A stretch of DNA of 64,000 nucleotides from Halobaculum marinum (GCF_029338555.1 NZ_CP119989.1:2666001-2730000); one strand, 5' to 3'. Positions 44,969 through 54,231 are shown, numbered from the stretch's first letter. Notes: generated by a model from the letters alone, not told the origin. A program made the numbers and translations.

Positions 44969-46479
44969 GTGGCGGCGCAGACGACGGTGCGGACGGAAGC
45001 GGGGACGGCAGCAGGGACGGCGGTACAGACGACAGCGGCAGCGACGACACCCACAGCGTCCGGGTGCGCGGCATCTACTCGACCGCGCTCACCCGGTCGT
45101 TCCTCGACGCCGGGCACGAGGTCGTCCAGGCCAGCCCCCCGATCCGGCGGCGCTTCGACGCGGAGTTGCCCGCGAGCGACCACGACGCCGCGGTCGACAC
45201 GACCGACGACCGGCAGGGCGTGGGCGTCGCGGGCGACCCCGACGCGGTGGCCGCCATCCGCGCGCACCTGCTCGACGTGGGGGTCGACGCGCTCGCGTGG
45301 GACGACCCGACGCCGTTGGGCGCGGTGTTCGACGGCGTCGTGACGGAGACGCTCGGCGGCGGCGCCGTCGTCGACCTGGGGGAGGCGGGCGCGGAGGGAT
45401 ACCTCCCGTACAGCAACGCAGACGGCCACGTCGGCGAGGACGACACCGTCCGCGTGCAGGTGCTCGAACCGGCCGCTCCGTGGGAGGACGACCGTCCCGT
45501 CCTCGACACCCGAGTCCGAGCGATGGCCGGGTTGGCGACACTCGTGCCCGGTCGGGAGGGCGTCCGCGTCAGCGGCGCCGACGACGCCGACGCCCGCGAA
45601 CTCGCGGGGATGACCGACCTCCTCTCGCCCGACACCCCCGACGGCTGGGGGATCGAGTGGTCGCGCGACGCCCGGGACGCCGACATGGACGCGCTGTCGG
45701 CGGCGCTGGAGCGCGCGAGCGACCGCGCGCGCACCCTCGACGACGCCCTCGACGACCCGCCGACGGAACTGGGGCGGGTCGCCGCGCCGACGGCGGGCGC
45801 GTGGGTGTGGTTCGGTCGCGAGTGCCGCTTCGCGCTCGACGACGAGCGGCGGGCGGTGACGACCACGATGCCGGGCCACCACCGGACGAAGGCGGCTTCC
45901 CGAGACGCCTCGGCGGGCGTCGACCTCGCGGAGGCGCTGTGTCAGTTCGACGACGCCGACACGGGTGACGACGACACGGACTTCCCGTTCGGCGTCGTCA
46001 CCGAGCAGTTCGGGCCGAGCGAGGGCGACCAACTCGCCATCGGCCACGGGAAGCCCGACGGGCGGTTGATCGTGCTCGGACGCGGCGAGGTGACCGACCT
46101 CGACCCGTCGGACGGGTCGCTCACGCTGGAGCGTCGGATGAGCGCCGGCGGTACGTACGACGCGCTGGACGCTCGCCGCGAGTCGGGCGACGTGGCGACG
46201 ACGACGTTCCGGGAGGGTCGGTGGTGGTACCCGACCGTCTACCGGACGGCAGACGGCGAGCGGAAGGGAACGTACGTGAACGTCTGCACGCCCGTCGAGG
46301 CGTTCCCCGATCAGATTCGCTACGTCGACCTCCACGTCGACGTGGTGAAACACGCCGACGGTCGCGTGGAGCGCGTCGACGACGACGAACTGGACGAGGC
46401 GGTCGAGCGCGGGCAGCTCACCGAGGAACTCGCGGAGAAGGCGCGCAGCGTCGCCGGGGCGCTCGAACGGGCGCTGTAA
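44965..46479 (+). CDS. FAU-1 family ribonuclease (RNase E/G-like, DUF402)
   Basis: 504 residues. A Gly/Asp-rich disordered head (1-30) precedes an RNase E/G-like N-domain, an S1-like domain (FDGVVTETLGGGAVVDLGEAGAEGYLPYSNADGHVGEDD around 110-155), and a DUF402 domain near 390-490 (TTTFREGRWWYPTVYRTADGERKGTYVNVCTPVEAFPDQIRYVDLHVDVVK-type pattern). FAU-1 of Pyrococcus binds AU-rich RNA and processes 5S rRNA precursors. Coupled to the preceding gene. Confidence 0.87.
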   Translation: MSGGADDGADGSGDGSRDGGTDDSGSDDTHSVRVRGIYSTALTRSFLDAGHEVVQASPPIRRRFDAELPASDHDAAVDTTDDRQGVGVAGDPDAVAAIRAHLLDVGVDALAWDDPTPLGAVFDGVVTETLGGGAVVDLGEAGAEGYLPYSNADGHVGEDDTVRVQVLEPAAPWEDDRPVLDTRVRAMAGLATLVPGREGVRVSGADDADARELAGMTDLLSPDTPDGWGIEWSRDARDADMDALSAALERASDRARTLDDALDDPPTELGRVAAPTAGAWVWFGRECRFALDDERRAVTTTMPGHHRTKAASRDASAGVDLAEALCQFDDADTGDDDTDFPFGVVTEQFGPSEGDQLAIGHGKPDGRLIVLGRGEVTDLDPSDGSLTLERRMSAGGTYDALDARRESGDVATTTFREGRWWYPTVYRTADGERKGTYVNVCTPVEAFPDQIRYVDLHVDVVKHADGRVERVDDDELDEAVERGQLTEELAEKARSVAGALERAL

Positions 46480-46517
46480 GTCACAGTTTCGGGGCGTCGC
46501 TCAGCCCGAGTCGTCGC

Positions 46518-47072
46518 TCAGTCCAACTCGCGGATGACACGCGCGGGGTTGCCGCCGACGAGGGTGTCCGCCGGCACGTCGCGAGTGACGACCGACCCGG
46601 ACGCGACCACGGCGCGGTCGCCGACCGTGACGCCCGGGTTGAGTATCGCCCGGCCGCCGACCCACACGTCGTCGCCGACGGTGACCGGCTCGGCCGACTC
46701 GTTCCCGCGGCGCGCCTCGGCGTCCATCGGGTGGGTCGCGGTGTACACGTGGACCCCCGGACCGAGTTTGCAGTAGTCGCCGAAGCGCACGGGCGCGGCG
46801 TCGAGGACGACACAGTCGAAGTTGGCGTAGAACTCGTCACCGACGTGGAGATTGTAGCCGTAGTCACACCGGAACGGCGGTTCGACGAAGGCTCTGTCGC
46901 CGAGACTCCCGAACAGCTCGTCGAGGATCGCTCGTCTGGTTGCCGGTTCGTCGGGGCCAGTGTCGCCGTACTCGGCCGTGAGTCGGCGCACCCGCCGTCG
47001 GTCGGCGACGAGGTCGGGATCCTCGGGGTCGTACGACTCACCCGCGGTCATCCGTTCGCGTTCGCTCGGCAC
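46518..47072 (-). CDS. Sugar O-acetyltransferase, hexapeptide repeat
   Basis: 184 residues. The N-terminal Mac domain (AGESYDPEDPDLVADRRR) leads into a left-handed beta helix with VRFGDYCKLGPGVHVYTATHP and VTVGDDVWVGGRAILNPGVTVGDRAVVASGSVV. The His in TATHP is the catalytic base of maltose/galactoside acetyltransferases. An ATG at 47051 (residue 8) is an equally good start. It uses acetyl-CoA to acetylate a sugar; which sugar is unknown. Confidence 0.9.
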   Translation of the reverse strand: MPSERERMTAGESYDPEDPDLVADRRRVRRLTAEYGDTGPDEPATRRAILDELFGSLGDRAFVEPPFRCDYGYNLHVGDEFYANFDCVVLDAAPVRFGDYCKLGPGVHVYTATHPMDAEARRGNESAEPVTVGDDVWVGGRAILNPGVTVGDRAVVASGSVVTRDVPADTLVGGNPARVIRELD

Positions 47073-47120
47073 GAGTGGGCGTCGCGGTCGGGGGAGAAAG
47101 AACCTCGGGGGCCGCCGCGC

Positions 47121-47441
47121 TCAGAAGTGGTCTGCCGACTCCGAGGAGTACTGGAGGTCGCCGCCGCGACCGCCCTCGACAGTGCTGGAGCCCATGTCGC
47201 CCGTGTCGGGCACCTTCACGTGGACCTCCTGCACCTCGTCGAAGTCCATGATGAGGTCGCGCTTGATGTTCTGTGCGGTGATGTCCGAGATGCCACAGCC
47301 GGAGCACGTGCCGCCCAACTCCACGACGACGACGCCCTCGTCGGGGTCGGCCTCGCGCACGACGCTGGTCCCGCCGTGCATCTGGATGATCGGCATCTGC
47401 CCGACCATCCACGTCTCGACGCGCTCCGCGAGGTCGCTCAT
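47121..47441 (-). CDS. NifU C-terminal domain protein (Fe-S scaffold)
   Basis: 106 residues. The cluster-binding CSGC motif is at C46-C49 inside [28 protein letters not shown], as in Nfu/NifU C-terminal domains that carry or transfer a 4Fe-4S cluster. The C-terminal 25 residues are extra Ser/Gly/Asp-rich tail. Next gene on the same strand is the acetyltransferase, 48 bases on. Confidence 0.9.
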   Translation of the reverse strand: MSDLAERVETWMVGQMPIIQMHGGTSVVREADPDEGVVVVELGGTCSGCGISDITAQNIKRDLIMDFDEVQEVHVKVPDTGDMGSSTVEGGRGGDLQYSSESADHF

Positions 47442-47555
47442 GGACTGAACTTCGGCCCGGGAGGCTTGAAACCTTGCGGTTCCGCGACACCGCCGATAGC
47501 CGGAAGAAACTCCCTCACGGTCGTTCGAGACGGATCCAGGAGGAACGCAGTGGCG

Positions 47556-49037
47556 TCACTCCGCCGCGTCGTCGCCCTCGCCACCTCCGCGGCCCCGCGA
47601 CCGTCGCCGCGCCAGCGCAGTTCCGCCAGCGATCCCCGCGAGCGCGACGAGGGCACCGAACCCGGGGGCGGCGGCGGCCGACGGGGTGGGCGAGTCCGTC
47701 GGCGTCGACGGCGGGTGCGGTGTGGCACTCGGCGTCGGCGAAGCAGTTCGTGTGGCGACCGTCGTCGTGACCGCTGCCTCGAATCGGGTCCGGTCGCCAC
47801 CCGCGCCCGGCGCGTCGGGAAACGTCCACAGACCGGCGTCGGCGCCGTCGCGCGTGCCCATCGACGTGGCGACGAAGGCGTCACCGGGCACCGCGAGACG
47901 GGCGGTCCAAAAACGGGTGGTCGCCGGGTCGGCCCACCACGTCTCCTCGACGGGGTCGCTCGGGTCGGACACGTCGTGGCGTTTCACGCCGCCCTGGTAC
48001 CAGGCCGTGTACAGCGTGTCCCCTCGGAAGTCGAGGTTGTGCGCGGTCGTCCACGTCCCCCCGAACGTGGGGTCGGGCGTCGGCGGCGGGTTGATACGCG
48101 ACAGGTGTGCGGGGGCGGCGGGGTCGGTCACGTCGTACAGGTCGACGCCGCTTGGACCACCGCGCACGTCGCCGTCGCGCTCGACGGCCCACGTCTCGCG
48201 ACCGACCGCGAGCACGTCGCCGCCGGGCGACAACAGCGAGTAGTGGTGGTTCCCGGGCGGGACGACGCCCGCACGGGGACCGGCGTCGGCGAGAGGCCCG
48301 GGGTTGCTCGGGTCGACGGCGCCGAGGAACGAGGGGTCGGTGGGGTCGGACACGTCCAGCAGGTACGTCCCGGCGTCCCAGTAGGCGAGCGCGGCGACGC
48401 CGTCGACGACGGTCACGTCGTGGACCGTCCGGAGTCCCGAGCGCACGGACACCCAGCCGTCGTCGTGGTCGAACAGCGACCAGCGGGCGGCCTCCGTCGC
48501 CGTGTCGAGGTCGACGACGACGAGGGGGTTCCCCTCCTCGCCGTTCCCCGTCAGGTAGCAGTAGCGACCGTCGAGGTCGCAGTTGTGGATCGGGAACTCG
48601 GTGGGGTAGAAGTCCAGTTCCGTGGGGTCGGTGGGGTCGGACACGTTGACGACGAGCACGCCGTGGGGGAGGTCTCGACCGGGGTGGGCCGGGCCGACGA
48701 CGGCGAGGCGGTCGCCGGACACCTTCACGTCGTTGAGGAGGCCCAGCGGTCCGTCGGGGTGGTCCGGGAGCAGGTCGCGACGCTCTGCGAGGAGCGTGGG
48801 CTCGGCCGGGTCGGACACGTCGACCGTGGCGTAGCCGTCGCCGAGCGCGAGGTACGCCGTCGCGCCGTCGGCGGAGACGACGGCCTCGCGGGCACCGGCG
48901 ACCGAGAGGGAGCCGAGCGGTTCGTAGCCCGCCGACGAGTCGCCGGACTGTGCGCTCGCACGACGGACGGAGGGGCTGCCGAGGACGCCCGCGCCGAGGG
49001 CCGCCCCGGCAGCGCGGAGCACGCGACGGCGTCGCAT
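47556..49037 (-). CDS. LVIVD-repeat surface protein with PGF-CTERM-like tail
   Basis: 493 residues. The N-terminus has a Tat signal (RRRRVLRAAGAALGAGVLG) ending near residue 30. The body is a beta-propeller with LVIVD-type repeats, each ending in LYDVTDP, LLDVSDPTDPSF or VVNVSDPTDP. A Thr/Pro/Ser linker (around 430-460) precedes PGFGALVALAGIAGGTALARRR, a tripartite PGF-CTERM sorting tail for archaeosortase. It is therefore exported folded and anchored in the cell surface. No enzyme motif is seen. Confidence 0.87.
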   Translation of the reverse strand: MRRRRVLRAAGAALGAGVLGSPSVRRASAQSGDSSAGYEPLGSLSVAGAREAVVSADGATAYLALGDGYATVDVSDPAEPTLLAERRDLLPDHPDGPLGLLNDVKVSGDRLAVVGPAHPGRDLPHGVLVVNVSDPTDPTELDFYPTEFPIHNCDLDGRYCYLTGNGEEGNPLVVVDLDTATEAARWSLFDHDDGWVSVRSGLRTVHDVTVVDGVAALAYWDAGTYLLDVSDPTDPSFLGAVDPSNPGPLADAGPRAGVVPPGNHHYSLLSPGGDVLAVGRETWAVERDGDVRGGPSGVDLYDVTDPAAPAHLSRINPPPTPDPTFGGTWTTAHNLDFRGDTLYTAWYQGGVKRHDVSDPSDPVEETWWADPATTRFWTARLAVPGDAFVATSMGTRDGADAGLWTFPDAPGAGGDRTRFEAAVTTTVATRTASPTPSATPHPPSTPTDSPTPSAAAAPGFGALVALAGIAGGTALARRRSRGRGGGEGDDAAE

Positions 49038-49135
49038 ACCGGACGGTCGGGCCGGACGCTGATAGGGGTAGCGACGGTCGACGAGGCGGGTGCGAGAAGG
49101 GAGCGGGCGTGGGCAGTGTGGGTAACGTGCTGGTA

Positions 49136-50095
49136 CTACGTCGTCCGCTCGCCCGTGCCGCCGGTGATGGCCGACGCGAGCGCGCCTTTCACCACCACGT
49201 CGTCGCCCATGTTGGTTAGTTGTACGTCTGGGACGTTGACGAAGGTCGTCTCCTCCAGGCGCTCGCGCACGGGGTCGAGCACGAGGTCGGGGTTGTTGAG
49301 CGCGACCGCGCCGCCGACGCGGACGACGAGCGGGGCGTAGGCGTTCGCGAGGTTGGTGAAGCCGACGACGTTCCAGTCGGCGACCCGCTCGATCACCAGG
49401 TCGGCGAGCGGGTCGGCGTCGTGGGCCTCGAACACGTCGACCGCGGAGAAGTCGGGGTCGTCGACGGGGAGGTCGGTGTGGATGTCCTCGGCGTCGGCGA
49501 GGTGGCGCGCGTACTTCGGGATGTTGTTGCCAGAACAGTACGCCTCCCAGTGGCCGTCGCGGCCACAGCCACACGTCATCGTGCCGGTGGCGTCGACGAC
49601 CATGTGGCCGACCTCGCCGGCGTTACCGTCCCACCCGGAGAGGACGTGGCCGTCGACGCAGACGCCCGCGCCCAGCCCCGAGGAGATGGTGACGTACGCC
49701 ATGTCGTCGGGGTTGCGGTCGCTGAGGAAGCGCTCGCCGATGACGCCAGCGATAGTGTCGTTGTGGAGGTACACGCGGTCGGTGTGTAACAGTTCGCCGA
49801 GGGGACCGACGAGGGGGACGCGCCCGATGTCGGGGATGTTCGCCGGCCCGTCGATGACGCCCTCGGCCAAGTCCAGAGGACCGATCGACCCGATCCCGGC
49901 GGCCGCGACGACGCTCGGGTCGACGTTCGCCTTCGCGCACGCCTCGCGGACCACGCGCAACACCGCCTCGGTGATCGCGATGCCGGAGGTCCGCGGCGTG
50001 TCTGTCTCGGCCCGTGCGATGATGTCGGCCTCGTCGTCGCCGACGACGCCGCGGAGGTTCGTGGCCCCGAGGTCCACGCCCACGTAGTAGGCCAT
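49136..50095 (-). CDS. ROK family sugar kinase (glucokinase-like)
   Basis: 319 residues. It begins with the ATPase DLGATNLRGVV motif (8-18) and includes GIGSIGPLD, HNDTIAGVIGE, SSGLGAGV and the ROK zinc-binding block GEVGHMVVDATGTMTCGCGRDGHWEAYCSG near 160-190. It phosphorylates a hexose, most likely glucose, with ATP. TATA-like GGTATCCGTAAG on the minus strand precedes the ATG by about 28 bases. Confidence 0.9.
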   Translation of the reverse strand: MAYYVGVDLGATNLRGVVGDDEADIIARAETDTPRTSGIAITEAVLRVVREACAKANVDPSVVAAAGIGSIGPLDLAEGVIDGPANIPDIGRVPLVGPLGELLHTDRVYLHNDTIAGVIGERFLSDRNPDDMAYVTISSGLGAGVCVDGHVLSGWDGNAGEVGHMVVDATGTMTCGCGRDGHWEAYCSGNNIPKYARHLADAEDIHTDLPVDDPDFSAVDVFEAHDADPLADLVIERVADWNVVGFTNLANAYAPLVVRVGGAVALNNPDLVLDPVRERLEETTFVNVPDVQLTNMGDDVVVKGALASAITGGTGERTT

Positions 50096-50268
50096 CGTTC
50101 TCGGTGTGACCGCGGCGGCACTTACGGATACCGCTTTCTCACATCAATGCGAGTTAATCGATGTCGCGGCTGTCGCTGTCGAGCCCCGGGTGGCACAGAC
50201 GACTCCCAGGGAGGGGCCGATCAAAGCCAACAAAACGGAAGGAAACCGCCGATCGCACTCTCGCGTCC

Positions 50269-50712
50269 TTACTGCTCGCGGACGAACGTCACCGGGCACG
50301 GCGCCGACAGCAGGATCTGCTGGGCGGTCGACCCGAACACGGCCTTCCCGGTCGGCGAGCGCTTGCGGCCGCCGACGAACACACGGTCGGCGCCGACGCG
50401 CTCGGCCAACTCGGCGATGCTGTCGCCGGCGTCGCCGACGACGCCCTCGACGGCGTACTCGACGCCGGCGGCCTCGATGGCCTTCGTGGCGCGCTTGACG
50501 CCGCCGAGGCGGCGGGCCACGTCCGACGGCGTGCCGTCGACGCCCTCCAGCGCCGACAGCGCGTCGTCTACGTCGGACTGCGTCTCGAACGCGTGGGCGA
50601 CCACGATCTGTGCACCAGTCTGTGTGGCCAGTGCGATCGCTTCCTCGACCATGTAGTCCAGTCGGTCGCCGTCGTCGCGCTTCACCGTCAGCAGGATCGT
50701 CTCGATGCTCAT
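50269..50712 (-). CDS. Universal stress protein (UspA family)
   Basis: 147 residues. The nucleotide-binding motif G-x2-G-x9-G-S/T appears in [32 protein letters not shown]. It binds ATP or similar and is upregulated by stress in relatives. Unlike many genes here it has a GAGG 5-8 bases before the ATG and the best TATA box (ATTTATTCG on the minus strand) is about 55 bases upstream, so the mRNA seems to carry a leader. Confidence 0.9.
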   Translation of the reverse strand: MSIETILLTVKRDDGDRLDYMVEEAIALATQTGAQIVVAHAFETQSDVDDALSALEGVDGTPSDVARRLGGVKRATKAIEAAGVEYAVEGVVGDAGDSIAELAERVGADRVFVGGRKRSPTGKAVFGSTAQQILLSAPCPVTFVREQ

Positions 50713-50930
50713 ACACCCTCATACTTCCCGCAACGTGAAAAGCGTAGTGCTGATTTACTCGGAGTCGAATAAATGTTTATCACGGTCTACAACACGCGAT
50801 CCCGAGGGTCTGGGAGCGTGGTATCGAGGAACGGGGGAGTGGTCGATCGTGAGAGATCCGTCGATAGCCAGAGCTGGTGTCGGGCGACTGACGACGAACG
50901 AGTTGTCGCAGAAAGCGCGACGGGGGACGC

Positions 50931-51311
50931 TCAGTAGTCGGGGGCGTCGTCCTCGACCTCGCGCTTGAGCGAGTCGCGGCGGGACTTCGCGTCGCGCCCG
51001 GTGGCGTCGAGCAGGAACTGGTTCTTCTTGTCGACCGCCTCGCCGGCGGCCTCGAGTTCGTCGGGACTCAGCTCGGTCGGGTCTCGCTCTTCGAAGTGGA
51101 CGGCGAGCTTGTCCTTCTTGCCCGAGTAGGAGGCGGCGCCGGCGACGATGCGCTTGAACACCGGGTTGTCCGGCTCCTCGACGACGTACAGTTCGTGGCC
51201 GTTGAACTCCTCGGTGCCAGAGATGGGGCCGAATCGCTCCTCGATCTCGGCTTTCAGGTCTGGCATCCGGTCCTCCAAGTGCTCGCCGCGGCGCATCTTG
51301 TACTCCTTCAT
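50931..51311 (-). CDS. DUF5611 family protein
   Basis: 126 residues. Sequence begins MKEYKMRRGEHLED and includes DRMPDLKAEIEERFGPIS, NGHELYVVEEPDNPVFKRIVAGAASYSGKKDKLAVHFEERDPTELSPDEL. This is the haloarchaeal DUF5611 pattern as I remember it. GTTTACC on the minus strand about 27 bases upstream supports a leaderless start at 51311 rather than 51356. Function unknown. Confidence 0.8.
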   Translation of the reverse strand: MKEYKMRRGEHLEDRMPDLKAEIEERFGPISGTEEFNGHELYVVEEPDNPVFKRIVAGAASYSGKKDKLAVHFEERDPTELSPDELEAAGEAVDKKNQFLLDATGRDAKSRRDSLKREVEDDAPDY

Positions 51312-51482
51312 ACCCCGCCGTTTGCCCGGGGACGGTAAACACGTTTCGTCAGCCACCGCTGTGACCTGTCTGCCCGTCGAACTCGACGGGCGGCGGCGCC
51401 GTCGCTTCGCGAACGGTGACGAGTGAGAACGTCGCGCAGACGGGGGGGAACGCTCCGCGTCGCGCGACGGGAGTGGTCGGGG

Positions 51483-52625
51483 CTACTGGAGTTCGCGCTC
51501 CTCGATGTACCCGCGCTTGCAGTCGGGGCAGATGTCGCCCGCGCGCATCGAGGAGGCGCCGACGGGTTCGCGGTTCCCGCAGTCGGGGCAGACGTACACC
51601 GTCTCGATCCGATCGGCGGTGGTCGTCAACTCGACCTGCGGTCGGCTCGACTCGCGCTCGGCGGCGGCGTCGGGCGCCGTTCCGTTCCGCGCGCTCGGCG
51701 GCGACGACCGCCCGGCGTCGGGGTCCGCCTCGATGAACTCCACGTCCTCGTCGGTGCCCTCGGTGGCGTCGGCGTCGACCTGCGGCGTGAGGTTGCCGTC
51801 GACGGAGACGCCGGCGTCGTCGGCGCCGACCTCGGCGTCGTACCCCTCGTCTTCGCCGCGCTGTTCGGGCCACTCGCTCGGGCCGTCGCCGTCGATGAAC
51901 TCCGCGTCCTCGTCGCCCGAGGCCGCGGCGCCCGCCTCGTCGGCACCTGCGGCGTCCGGAACGACGTCGGTCCGAGCCTCGTTGGCCGCGGGGTCCTCGG
52001 CGTCCGGCGCGTCGTCGCCGAGGATCTCCACGTCCTCGCCCTCGCCCGCCGCCGGACTGTGGGCGCCGTCCGCATCCTCCGCGACGTCCGGAGTCTCAAC
52101 TGGCTCGTCGTCGGGCCACGCGGCCTCGTCTTCTTCGGGTGCCGCCTCGTCGCGGCGGTTCGCGTCCGCGTCGGGCCACTCACCGTGCGCGCGTCCGGTG
52201 TCGGGGGCCGCCGCGCCGTCGTCGGTCGACGCGGCGTCGGTCGGCTCCTCGGCGTCGATGATCTCGGCGTCCTCCTCGACGTCGCCGTCGACCGCGTCGT
52301 CGTCCAGGTCAGCGGTCGGGTGGTCGAAGTCGTCGTCGACCGCATCCGAGTCCGCCTCGGCGACGCCGGTCGGCACGCTCCCCACGTCGGTGTCGGTCGC
52401 CTCAGTCTCGGCGCCTGCGGCGCCCGCGTCCACAGGTCCGTCGGTCACGGCGTGGTCGGTCAGCGACGTGACTTCCTTGCTCTCGGAGACGACGCGCGTC
52501 TCGCCACATCGCTTGCACTCTTTCACCTCCGTGATCGAGACGACGACCTCGTCCCCCCGTTCCTCCCGGTCTCGCTCGGTCCTCGGCTCGGTGAAGTCGT
52601 GGCCGAGGAGACATCTGAGTCCCAT
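51483..52625 (-). CDS. Acidic protein with zinc-binding ends
   Basis: 380 residues. The N-terminus (1-40) has RCLLGHDF and CKRCGETRVV, a zinc site; the C-terminus ends with VYVCPDCGNREPVG and ICPDCKRGYIEEREL, a classic zinc ribbon. Between them is a 280-residue Asp/Glu/Ala-rich low-complexity linker with no hydrophobic core. TTTTATGG on the minus strand lies about 26 bases before the ATG at 52625. Role unknown; a nucleic-acid-binding adapter is one idea. Confidence 0.8.
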   Translation of the reverse strand: MGLRCLLGHDFTEPRTERDREERGDEVVVSITEVKECKRCGETRVVSESKEVTSLTDHAVTDGPVDAGAAGAETEATDTDVGSVPTGVAEADSDAVDDDFDHPTADLDDDAVDGDVEEDAEIIDAEEPTDAASTDDGAAAPDTGRAHGEWPDADANRRDEAAPEEDEAAWPDDEPVETPDVAEDADGAHSPAAGEGEDVEILGDDAPDAEDPAANEARTDVVPDAAGADEAGAAASGDEDAEFIDGDGPSEWPEQRGEDEGYDAEVGADDAGVSVDGNLTPQVDADATEGTDEDVEFIEADPDAGRSSPPSARNGTAPDAAAERESSRPQVELTTTADRIETVYVCPDCGNREPVGASSMRAGDICPDCKRGYIEERELQ

Positions 52626-52646
52626 TGTGCCTACGAATCGGCTTAG

Positions 52647-52654
52647 TCCATAAA
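52647..52654 (-). promoter_or_regulatory. TATA box of the zinc/acidic protein gene
   Basis: On the minus strand CCTTTTATGG is centred about 26 bases before the ATG at 52625, fitting a leaderless transcript. Confidence 0.65.
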
Positions 52655-52730
52655 AGGGTTCGCTCGCGTCCGACGCCTGGCACGCGTCACCGCCGGTACA
52701 CGTAAGCCATCGCCGGATGATCGTCGACAC

Positions 52731-53030
52731 ATGAGGGTGCCGCCGGAGTTCCGCGACCGGGACGACACGGAGGTGGCGGTTCTCGACGCACTCGTCGCGC
52801 GCGCCGACGACGGGATGACCGTGCTGGAGTTGCGCTCAGGCGTCGACGCGACCATCGACGACGTCGAGTCGGCGCTGTCGTCGCTGAAGGCCGCCGGCCT
52901 CATCGACGTCGAACAGGCGAACGGTCGCGTCCGCATCTACCCCGACGACCGCGTCGTGCCCGACCCGGGTGCGAACCTCACCGACGACCCCGGGTTGCTC
53001 GACGCGATCCGACGGCGTCTCGGCCTGTAA
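52731..53030 (+). CDS. DUF6432-like winged-helix protein
   Basis: 99 residues. RDRDDTEVAVLDALVARADDGMTVLELRSGVDATIDDVESALSSLKAAGLIDVEQ is a winged-helix pattern, ending in YPDDRVVPDPG. I recall this as haloarchaeal DUF6432; unverified. Probably DNA-binding. ACGTAAGCC about 28 bases upstream fits a leaderless promoter. Confidence 0.75.
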   Translation: MRVPPEFRDRDDTEVAVLDALVARADDGMTVLELRSGVDATIDDVESALSSLKAAGLIDVEQANGRVRIYPDDRVVPDPGANLTDDPGLLDAIRRRLGL

Positions 53031-53127
53031 GCCGCGCCGAGGCGACCACCGGACCGCCGGATCGACGGGGTCGTCACGGCCACCCCCTTCCGGTCCCCTT
53101 TTTGCGCCCGCGCGACTCTGCTCGGGT

Positions 53128-54231
53128 ATGAGTCTCGTCGCCGACGTCCACGCCGACCACGGCGCGACGTTCACCGACCGCGGCGGCCGCGAGGTCGTCG
53201 CCGACTACGGTCGCCCCGACGCCGCCGCCCGTGCCGTCCGCAACGGCGTCGGCGTGATCGAGATGGGGTACGGCGTCGTCGCCGTCGAGGGCGACGACCG
53301 GGTCGAGTTCGTCGACAACGCCGTCTCCAACCGCGTCCCCAGCGACGACGGCGAGGGCTGTTACGCCCTCCTGCTCGATCCGCAGGGCGCGATCGAGACG
53401 GAGCTGTTCGTGTACAACGCCGGCGAGCGCCTCCTCTTGTTCACGCCACCGGACCGCGCCGAACCGCTCCTCGACGACTGGGAGGACAAGATCTTCATCG
53501 ACGACGTGGAGCTTCGGGACGCCAGCGCCGACTTCGGCGTGTTCGGCGTCCACGGGCCCACCTCGACCGAGAAGATTGCGTCCGTGCTCAACGGCGCCGG
53601 CTCCCCCGAACCCGAACTCAGCTTCGTCCGCGGGCGGATGGACAGCGTCGGCGTCACCGTCATCGCGAGTGACAACCCCACCGGCGAGGAGGGGTACGAG
53701 GTCGTCTGCGCCGCCGACGAGGCCGAGCACGTGTTCGACACGCTCCTCACGCGCGGGCTGAACGCAGCCCCCTTCGGCTACACCACCTGGGACACGCTCA
53801 CCGCCGAGGCGGGGACGCCGCAGTTCGACGCGGAACTCCGCGGCCGACTCCCGAACGTCGCGGGCGTCCGCTCGGCGGTCGACTTCGAGAAGGGCTGTTT
53901 CGTCGGGCAGGAAGTCGTCTCGAAGGTGGAGAACCGCGGTCGCCCGAGCAAGCGACTCGTCGGCCTCCGGCCCGACGCGCTCCCCGGCGCGGGCGCGGCG
54001 GTGTTCGACGGCGACGCGTCCGTGGGCGAGGTGACCCGCGCCGTCGACTCCCCGAGCGTCGGCGGCCCCATCGCGCTCGCGTACCTCGACTTCGACACCG
54101 AGGGGAGCGACCTGACGGTCCGCGTCGACGGCGGCGAAGTCGCCGCCGAGCGCGTCGACCTCCCATTCGTGGACGGGAGCGCCCGCTCGCTGCGCCTCCC
54201 GACGTACCCCGAAGCCGCCGAACAGGCGTAA
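53128..54231 (+). CDS. YgfZ/GcvT-like folate-binding protein
   Basis: 367 residues of aminomethyltransferase (GcvT) fold. The YgfZ signature KGCFVGQE sits near residue 255-262, after FRSAVDFE-type sequence (VRSAVDFEKGC). YgfZ and its mitochondrial relative CAF17/IBA57 help maintain certain Fe-S enzymes with folate; typical GcvT lacks this Cys motif. A NifU-like gene is 6 kb away. ATG at 53128 follows CTTTTTGCGC at 27-30 bases. Confidence 0.87.
   Translation: MSLVADVHADHGATFTDRGGREVVADYGRPDAAARAVRNGVGVIEMGYGVVAVEGDDRVEFVDNAVSNRVPSDDGEGCYALLLDPQGAIETELFVYNAGERLLLFTPPDRAEPLLDDWEDKIFIDDVELRDASADFGVFGVHGPTSTEKIASVLNGAGSPEPELSFVRGRMDSVGVTVIASDNPTGEEGYEVVCAADEAEHVFDTLLTRGLNAAPFGYTTWDTLTAEAGTPQFDAELRGRLPNVAGVRSAVDFEKGCFVGQEVVSKVENRGRPSKRLVGLRPDALPGAGAAVFDGDASVGEVTRAVDSPSVGGPIALAYLDFDTEGSDLTVRVDGGEVAAERVDLPFVDGSARSLRLPTYPEAAEQA

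Noticed and set aside
46221-49340. A plus-strand frame of about 1,039 codons across several minus-strand genes
   Set aside because: It runs antisense to the acetyltransferase, NifU-like and LVIVD genes; its Arg/Gly/Val-rich sequence has no motif.
50705-50968. A plus-strand frame of 87 codons between uspA and the DUF5611 gene
   Set aside because: It overlaps the start of uspA and the end of the next gene and is basic, unlike proteins here. A TATA-like box at 50772 keeps a small RNA possible.
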